Source: Oscillospiraceae bacterium | GTDB taxonomy: Bacteria > Bacillota > Clostridia > Oscillospirales > Ruminococcaceae | Assembly (NCBI GenBank): GCA_014796735.1 | Contig: JAAVIG010000189.1 | Span: 1 to 10,509, forward strand | DNA: 10,509 nt | Reading direction: 5' to 3' | Shown here: positions 6,343 through 10,509 of the stretch, piece after piece | How positions within the stretch are numbered: the first letter of the stretch is position 1 | Layout: every line of letters starts with the position of its first letter | The notes under the pieces: generated by a model | The model's input: the letters and a program-made list of their open reading frames with translations, nothing else | The model's database searches: none | What the model was told of the DNA's origin: nothing | Translations under genes and position numbers: made by a program

Positions 6343-7152
6343 CTAATATAACTGCGTAAAAGTCTGATAGTGGTCGTTGGTGTAGTAGATCAGCCCGTCG
6401 TTTGAAAAAATAATTCTTTCGGCGCCTCGGTAGCCCCCGCTGTAATTAACATCACATTCGGTATACTTTCTTCCGTCGGCTTTAGGCAGCAAGCCCTCGT
6501 AATTTCCGAAATAGTCGCCGCCTATGCTTTTACCCTCGGCAACGTCCCACAGGTTGCCTTTGGAGCTGTCCCAGCCAAGAGCTTTTGCTTCCGATTTGGT
6601 AATAAAATTTTTCGGCAGAGTACCGAATGTATGTATGTACTCGGCAACGTCCTCGGGAGTTGTATAGCTGCCGTCCTTTGCCACGGAAGGTTTCTCCGCC
6701 GTTGTTTCGGGAGCGGCGGTTTCCTCCGGCTTTACCGTAGTTGTCGGCGGCGGAGTGCTTTCGGTTGTGGCAGAGGTCGCCGCCGTCGTCTGTGCCTGTG
6801 AAGTTGTCTCCGCAAGTGTGGTTTCGGCAATGGTGGTTTCTGCAATCGTAGTTTCGGCAAGTGTTGTTTCCGAGGTCTGGGGCGTGGCGTCCGTTTCAAT
6901 AGGCGTTGATTCTTCTGTTGCCTCCGTTTGTTCGGCTTCGGTCTGCGGCGTTGTTTCGGTCAACTCGGCTTCGCCGGTCTGCGAAAGAGCTTCCGTTTCA
7001 CTTGAGCTTGTCTCGGTAATTGAAACATTGCTTACCGTTTCGGGATTCAGACTTAATACATCGTCATGATTTTTGCAGCCCGACAAAGTAATTGCGGCGA
7101 TCGCGGCAATTGACATACACAGCAATGTGCTTGCAAATCTTTTCATCTTCAT
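6343..7152 (-). CDS. Barnase-family guanyl-preferring ribonuclease, predicted lipoprotein
   Basis: A 269-residue export-type ribonuclease in three parts. Residues 1-26 are a lipoprotein signal with lipobox LSGC and lipidated C26. Residues ~35-160 are a disordered-looking linker of Thr, Glu, Ser, Ala and Pro, including four AETT-type repeats. Residues ~163-269 match barnase over its full length. Barnase catalytic residues align as E73 to E232, R83 to R242, R87 to R246, H102 to H261 and K27 to K186. Conserved stretches include FITKSEAKALGW, GKSIGGD and the terminal TNDHYQTFT. Barnase R59 is replaced by Y218. Barnases cut RNA after G by transesterification; this one would be tethered outside the membrane. 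The ATG at 7152 has AAAGGAG upstream; an extended upstream frame runs antisense through the riboswitch and is not used. The next gene carries a barstar-like domain, the natural inhibitor. Confidence 0.94.
   Translation of the reverse strand: MKMKRFASTLLCMSIAAIAAITLSGCKNHDDVLSLNPETVSNVSITETSSSETEALSQTGEAELTETTPQTEAEQTEATEESTPIETDATPQTSETTLAETTIAETTIAETTLAETTSQAQTTAATSATTESTPPPTTTVKPEETAAPETTAEKPSVAKDGSYTTPEDVAEYIHTFGTLPKNFITKSEAKALGWDSSKGNLWDVAEGKSIGGDYFGNYEGLLPKADGRKYTECDVNYSGGYRGAERIIFSNDGLIYYTNDHYQTFTQLY
6803..6862 (-). repeat. 15-bp tandem repeats in the barnase linker
   Basis: Four imperfect 15-bp units (6803-6817, 6818-6832, 6833-6847, 6848-6862), such as GTGGTTTCGGCAATG and GTAGTTTCGGCAAGT on the plus strand, encode repeated five-residue units like LAETT and IAETT. 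A degenerate fifth unit follows. The repeats probably let linker length vary by slippage without changing frame. Confidence 0.8.
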
Positions 7153-7177
7153 TTGAAATTCTCCTTTAAAATCCTTT

Positions 7178-7208
7178 ATAATAAAAAATTTAAAAAACCG
7201 ATTGACAA
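7178..7208 (-). promoter_or_regulatory. Weak candidate promoter for the barnase gene
   Basis: On the minus strand TTGTCA (7208-7203) is followed by TATTAT (7183-7178) with a 19-nt spacer, longer than ideal. Its -35 box overlaps that of the divergent lysine operon promoter, so the two would compete for polymerase. No better candidate is visible before the barnase start. Confidence 0.25.
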
Positions 7209-7230
7209 AGGCGTATGTTTGAGATATAAT
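7202..7230 (+). promoter_or_regulatory. Consensus promoter of the lysine biosynthesis operon
   Basis: TTGACA (7202-7207), a 17-nt spacer and TATAAT (7225-7230) match the sigma-A consensus at all positions. The predicted start near 7237 places the first transcribed bases right at the 5' strand of the riboswitch, leaving control to the leader RNA. Confidence 0.9.
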
Positions 7231-7240
7231 AAGAAATAAC

Positions 7241-7407
7241 CAACCGATAGAGGCGCAGTAAAGATCAGTACCGCTCCAAAGACCGCCGGGGTCGTTCGCA
7301 TGGTGCGCGAAAGGCAATACTGCCGAAGGAAATTGTTTGGCGGATAATTTCCTGATCGTACACCGAACAGGTATGCGATTGTCATCACGTGTGATGGAGT
7401 GCTATCA
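7241..7407 (+). ncRNA. Lysine riboswitch (L-box) aptamer
   Basis: The leader shows the lysine aptamer in order. P1 pairs GATAG (7246-7250) with CTATC (7402-7406), and AGAGGCGC follows P1. P2 pairs GCAGTA (7255-7260) with TACTGC (7318-7323). The conserved GCCGAAGG comes next. A P4-like stem pairs GGAAATT (7328-7334) with AATTTCC (7346-7352). A last stem pairs CATCA with TGATG (7383-7396), followed by the conserved GGAG-GCTATC end. Bound lysine should stabilise P1 and allow the terminator at 7463 to form, shutting off asd and dap genes. The downstream genes are lysine biosynthesis genes, which agrees with this identity. Confidence 0.93.
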
Positions 7408-7462
7408 ACATAAATTTGCCGCATGGCATTAAATGTCAGTATTTCTATTATACAGCATGATC

Positions 7463-7487
7463 AGTCGGTTTTCAACCGATTTTTTTA
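7463..7487 (+). terminator. Riboswitch-controlled intrinsic terminator
   Basis: AGTCGGTT (7463-7470), loop TTC and AACCGATT (7474-7481) form an 8-bp stem with one G-U pair, followed by a run of T. It lies between the aptamer and the asd start. Its 5' arm can instead pair with AACCGAT of the aptamer's 5' strand (7242-7248), giving an antiterminator when lysine is scarce. Confidence 0.9.
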
Positions 7488-7525
7488 TTTTTATGTAAAT
7501 TTTATTTAGAAGGAGCAGTTTTTTT

Positions 7526-8605
7526 ATGAAAAAGTATAATGTTGGCATTATCGGGGCAACGGGAATGGTAGGACAGCGTTTTGCCGTTCTTCTGGAAAAT
7601 CACCCTTGGTTTAAAGTAACGGTTCTTGCCGCTTCTCCCCGTTCCGCGGGAAAAACCTACAAGGAGGCGGTAGGCGAAAGATGGCTGCTTGATAAACCCA
7701 TGCCCGAAAGCATGAAGGATATTACCGTAATGGACGCCACCGCGGATATTGAAAAAATAACCTCGCAGGTAGACTTCGTGTTCTGCGCCGTAGATATGAA
7801 AAAGGACGAAATCAAGGCGCTTGAAGAAGCTTACGCAAAGCACGAGTGCCCCGTTATGTCCAACAATTCCGCCAACCGCTTTACCGACGACGTACCCATG
7901 ATAATCCCCGAAATAAACGACGAACACATAAAGATCGTTGAAGCGCAGAAAAAACGCTTGGGCACAAAGAGAGGTTTTATTTCCGTTAAGTCCAACTGCT
8001 CCATTCAAAGCTATGTGCCCGCTTTAAGCCCCCTCAGAAAATTCGGCATCACCAAGGTACTGGCTTGTACCTATCAGGCAATCTCTGGCGCGGGAAAAAC
8101 CTTTGAAACATGGCCCGAAATGGTGGATAACCTTATTCCCTATATCGGAGGCGAGGAGGAAAAATCCGAGCAGGAGCCTTTAAAGGTTTGGGGCAAGATC
8201 GAGGGAGATAAAATAGTTAAAGCCGAAAGCCCCTCGATCACCACTCAATGCCTGCGCGTCCCCGTTTCCGACGGACACTTTGCGGCGGTATTCGTAAGCT
8301 TTGAAAACAAACCCTCCAAAGAGGAAATTTTGAATATCTGGAAGGAGTTTAAGGGCGTACCCCAAGAGCTGGAGCTTCCCTCAGCCCCCAAGCAGTTCAT
8401 CAACTACTTTGAGGAAGACAATATGCCTCAGACCAAGCTCCACCGCAATCTTGAAAACGGCATGGCGGTAAGCGTGGGAAGATTAAGAGAAGACAGCCAG
8501 TATGACTATAAATTTGTCTGCCTTTCACATAACACCCTGAGAGGCGCGGCAGGCGGCGGCGTGCTTATGGCGGAGCTGTACGCGGCTAAAGGGTATTTTG
8601 ACTGA
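7526..8605 (+). CDS. asd: Aspartate-semialdehyde dehydrogenase
   Basis: Asd reduces aspartyl phosphate to aspartate semialdehyde with NADPH, the branch point to lysine/diaminopimelate, threonine and methionine. The 359-residue protein is the longer archaeal/fungal-like type found in many Clostridia. It has the nucleotide-binding GATGMVGQRF (10-19), the catalytic cysteine in VKSNCSIQ (C158), the substrate-handling ISGAGK (186-191), the catalytic histidine in SDGHFAAV (H251), and a C-terminal NTLRGAAGGGVL. The start has AGAAGGAG about 11 nt upstream. It is the first gene after the lysine riboswitch, and its stop overlaps the next start by one base, so it heads a tight operon with a GNAT gene, dapA and dapB. 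Confidence 0.96.
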   Translation: MKKYNVGIIGATGMVGQRFAVLLENHPWFKVTVLAASPRSAGKTYKEAVGERWLLDKPMPESMKDITVMDATADIEKITSQVDFVFCAVDMKKDEIKALEEAYAKHECPVMSNNSANRFTDDVPMIIPEINDEHIKIVEAQKKRLGTKRGFISVKSNCSIQSYVPALSPLRKFGITKVLACTYQAISGAGKTFETWPEMVDNLIPYIGGEEEKSEQEPLKVWGKIEGDKIVKAESPSITTQCLRVPVSDGHFAAVFVSFENKPSKEEILNIWKEFKGVPQELELPSAPKQFINYFEEDNMPQTKLHRNLENGMAVSVGRLREDSQYDYKFVCLSHNTLRGAAGGGVLMAELYAAKGYFD

Positions 8606-9072
8606 TGAGTGAAATTACCGTACGAAAAATAAAGGAAAGTGACTTGACCGTGCTCGCGAATTTTATGCGCCGACTTAACGAGTATGAGGGCTTAGGCGAT
8701 AAGTGCATTATATCCGAGGAAGCGTACTGCGAGATGATTTTTGAGGAAAAATGCCTTCACGGACTTATCGCTGAGGATAACGGCAAGGCGGTGGGAGCCG
8801 CGCTCTATTACTTTTACCGAATTTCTTCACTGGCGGGAAAAAAGGTTCTGTATCTTGAGGAGCTTTTTGTATCCCCCGAGGAGAGAAAGAAAGGCGTTGG
8901 GCGCAGGCTTTTTGAAGAGATCAAAAAATCCGCAAAGGAAGAAAACGCTTTGAGGATCGAATGGAAGTGCTTAAAAGACAATCTGTCCGCTCTTGCCTTT
9001 TACGATAAAATATGCGAAAGACAAAACGGCAGCGATTGGATAAGCTACGAAATATATTTTAATAAATTCTGA
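8605..9072 (+). CDS. GNAT-family N-acetyltransferase within the lysine operon
   Basis: A 155-residue acetyltransferase using acetyl-CoA. The GNAT core is clear: EELFVSPEERKKGVGRRLFEEI (about 85-106) contains the acetyl-CoA pyrophosphate-binding RKKGVG. The end (KDNLSALAFYDKI, about 123-135) is the usual C-terminal acceptor-side motif resembling small-molecule or diamine acetyltransferases. The substrate is not known. Its start overlaps the asd stop as TGATG, so it is translationally coupled, and dapA begins 19 nt after its stop. That position means it is made under lysine control, which hints at an amine or amino-acid substrate near this pathway, but it is not one of the standard dap enzymes. 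No break or missing motif seen. Confidence 0.92.
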   Translation: MSEITVRKIKESDLTVLANFMRRLNEYEGLGDKCIISEEAYCEMIFEEKCLHGLIAEDNGKAVGAALYYFYRISSLAGKKVLYLEELFVSPEERKKGVGRRLFEEIKKSAKEENALRIEWKCLKDNLSALAFYDKICERQNGSDWISYEIYFNKF

Positions 9073-9091
9073 TTTATAAGGAGAACTCCCT

Positions 9092-9976
9092 ATGAGTGAT
9101 AATACGGTTTTTACAGGTGCGGCGGTTGCGATAGTGACCCCTATGCACGAAGACGGCTCGGTAAACTACGATAAGTTAGGCGAAATTATCGACGCTCAGA
9201 TAAACAGCAGCACCGACGCGATAGTTATCTGCGGCACAACGGGCGAATCCGCCACATTAAGCGGCGAGGAGCATATGGAATGTATCAGATACGCCGTTGA
9301 AAAGGTAAATAAGCGCGTACCCGTAATTGCGGGCACAGGCAGCAACGATACCGCCTACGCGGTGGAAATGTCGGCGGACGCCGAAAAAGTCGGCGTTGAC
9401 GCACTGCTGCTGGTAACTCCCTATTATAACAAGACCTCTCAAAGAGGACTTATCACGCACTTTACCGCAATTGCGGACGCGGTGAATATTCCCATAATCC
9501 TATACAACGTGCCTTCGAGAACAGGCTGCAAGATCGAAATAAGCACCTACAAGGAGCTTGCAAAGCACAAAAATATCGTTGCCACAAAGGAAGCCTGCGG
9601 AGATATAAGCTTTGTCGCGGAGATCGCGGCGGAAACCGATCTTGCCATTTATTCCGGCAACGACAGTGAGATATTGCCCATTATGTCCCTTGGCGGAAAG
9701 GGCGTTATTTCGGTGGCTTCAAACATTATCCCGAAAGAAATACACGACCTTACGCAGTACGCTTTAAAGGGCGACTACAAAACCGCCGCCGAAATGCAGC
9801 TTAAGTACTTGAGCCTGATAAAAGCCCTGTTCTGCGACGTTAACCCTATCCCCGTAAAGGAAGCCATGAACCTTATGGGTATGGAAGTGGGCGAGTGCAG
9901 ACTGCCTCTGCTTAAGCCTGAGGAAAGCAAAACGGAGTTAATTAAAAGCGAGCTTAAGAAATTCGGGCTTGTATAA
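9092..9976 (+). CDS. dapA: 4-hydroxy-tetrahydrodipicolinate synthase
   Basis: DapA condenses pyruvate with aspartate semialdehyde, the first step committed to lysine and diaminopimelate. The 294-residue length is normal for the TIM-barrel family. Key residues are in place: GTTGES (48-53) with the catalytic threonines, Y112 of TPYYN, Y138 of LYNVPSRTG with R143, and the Schiff-base lysine K166 in ATKEACGD. SGNDSEILPIMSLGGKGVISV follows as usual. The start has AAGGAG 8 nt upstream and lies 19 nt after the GNAT gene. Product aspartate semialdehyde from Asd is its direct substrate. Confidence 0.97.
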   Translation: MSDNTVFTGAAVAIVTPMHEDGSVNYDKLGEIIDAQINSSTDAIVICGTTGESATLSGEEHMECIRYAVEKVNKRVPVIAGTGSNDTAYAVEMSADAEKVGVDALLLVTPYYNKTSQRGLITHFTAIADAVNIPIILYNVPSRTGCKIEISTYKELAKHKNIVATKEACGDISFVAEIAAETDLAIYSGNDSEILPIMSLGGKGVISVASNIIPKEIHDLTQYALKGDYKTAAEMQLKYLSLIKALFCDVNPIPVKEAMNLMGMEVGECRLPLLKPEESKTELIKSELKKFGLV

Positions 9977-10004
9977 TTAGTTTGAACAGCGAGGACGTTA
10001 AAAT

Positions 10005-10509
10005 ATGACCAATATAGCTATAACAGGCGCTTGCGGCAGAATGGGCAGGGTTATCGCGGAGCTTGTAAAGGAAAGAAACGACTGCAAAATATGCGCGGGA
10101 ATAGATTTAAGAGGAGAGCAGTACGCCGATTTCCCCGTTGTGGAAAAGGTTTTCGAGCTTCCCGAAAAGCCCGATGTAATTATCGACTTTTCTCACCCCT
10201 CCGCCCTTGAAGACCTGCTTTCCTACTGCAAGATGAAAAACGTTCCCATAGTTATTGCCACAACAGGCTACAGCGAAGACGAAATACAGAAGATCAAGCT
10301 TGCGGCGCAGCAGATACCCGTATTTTTCACCTTTAATATGTCTCTTGGCATAAATCTTTTGGCCGACCTTGCAAAAAGAGCGGCGGAGGTTTTGGGAACA
10401 CAGTTTGACGTTGAAATAGTGGAAAAGCACCATAATCTTAAAAAGGACGCTCCGTCGGGTACGGCGATCATGTTGGCGGAGGCGGTAAACGAGGTGTACA
10501 AGGGCGAGA
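10005..10509 (+). CDS. dapB: 4-hydroxy-tetrahydrodipicolinate reductase, 5' part
   Basis: DapB reduces the DapA product with NAD(P)H to tetrahydrodipicolinate. About 168 codons are present before the window edge. The N-terminal ITGACGRMGRV (about 6-16) is the dinucleotide-binding loop, DFSHPSAL and the ATTGYSEDE region follow, and VEKHHNLKKDAPSGTA carries the conserved catalytic His and Lys and substrate-binding segment. The start at 10005 has GAGGA about 9 nt upstream and lies 28 nt after dapA in the same direction, so it belongs to the riboswitch-controlled operon. The C-terminal part is outside the window. Confidence 0.96.
   Translation, partial: MTNIAITGACGRMGRVIAELVKERNDCKICAGIDLRGEQYADFPVVEKVFELPEKPDVIIDFSHPSALEDLLSYCKMKNVPIVIATTGYSEDEIQKIKLAAQQIPVFFTFNMSLGINLLADLAKRAAEVLGTQFDVEIVEKHHNLKKDAPSGTAIMLAEAVNEVYKGE

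Noticed and set aside
7153..7317. 55-codon N-terminal extension of the barnase frame
   Set aside because: The extension runs antisense through the lysine riboswitch; the signal peptide and ribosome binding site both fit the start at 7152.
7502..8008. Minus-strand open frame of 168 codons
   Set aside because: It is antisense to asd and its leader; asd shows the full set of catalytic motifs and the minus frame shows none.
1..10509. CRISPR arrays, tRNA or rRNA genes, insertion sequences
   Set aside because: No regularly spaced direct repeats with unique spacers, no cloverleaf-like sequence, and no transposase or terminal inverted repeats were seen.

Overview
The window looks like a chromosomal segment from a Gram-positive anaerobe of the class Clostridia, most like Ruminococcaceae/Oscillospiraceae. 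This is inferred from style, not from a database match. The clues are strong AGGAGG-type ribosome binding sites, consensus TTGACA-17-TATAAT promoters, a lysine riboswitch with an intrinsic terminator, and two lipoproteins with long Ser/Thr/Glu-rich linkers and no sign of an outer membrane.

Left part (1-7152), all on the minus strand. Read in the direction of transcription it runs: a secreted barnase-type ribonuclease lipoprotein (7152-6343); a structured gap with a possible small ORF; one ORF fusing a barstar-like domain to the queuosine enzyme QueA (6247-4967); a DinJ/YafQ-type toxin-antitoxin module with its own consensus promoter and a perfect 16-bp palindrome; a large unrecognised lipoprotein; a Nudix hydrolase; an antitoxin-like 73-aa protein; a calcineurin-like metallophosphoesterase; and the 5' part of tgt (queuosine/preQ1 tRNA transglycosylase), which runs off the left edge. 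QueA and Tgt act in the same pathway (Tgt puts preQ1 into position 34 of GUN-anticodon tRNAs and QueA converts it to epoxyqueuosine). Here the two genes are about 4 kb apart, separated by toxin-antitoxin and other accessory genes.

Right part (7202-10509), plus strand. A consensus promoter drives a lysine riboswitch and an intrinsic terminator, followed by asd, a GNAT acetyltransferase, dapA and the start of dapB. This is a lysine/diaminopimelate operon. The riboswitch sequence itself suggests the switch: the aptamer 5' strand and the terminator 3' arm share an identical CAACCGAT, so they compete for the same terminator 5' arm.

The most notable observation is the adjacent barnase/barstar pair in which the inhibitor is not a free protein but the N-terminal domain of QueA. 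The barnase keeps the catalytic Glu, both Arg and His. The barstar domain keeps the two Asp that plug the barnase active site. The strong ribosome binding site lies before the barstar start, and none is evident before the QueA methionine at residue 88. The result looks like an immunity function welded to a tRNA-modification housekeeping enzyme, encoded directly after its cognate, surface-tethered ribonuclease.
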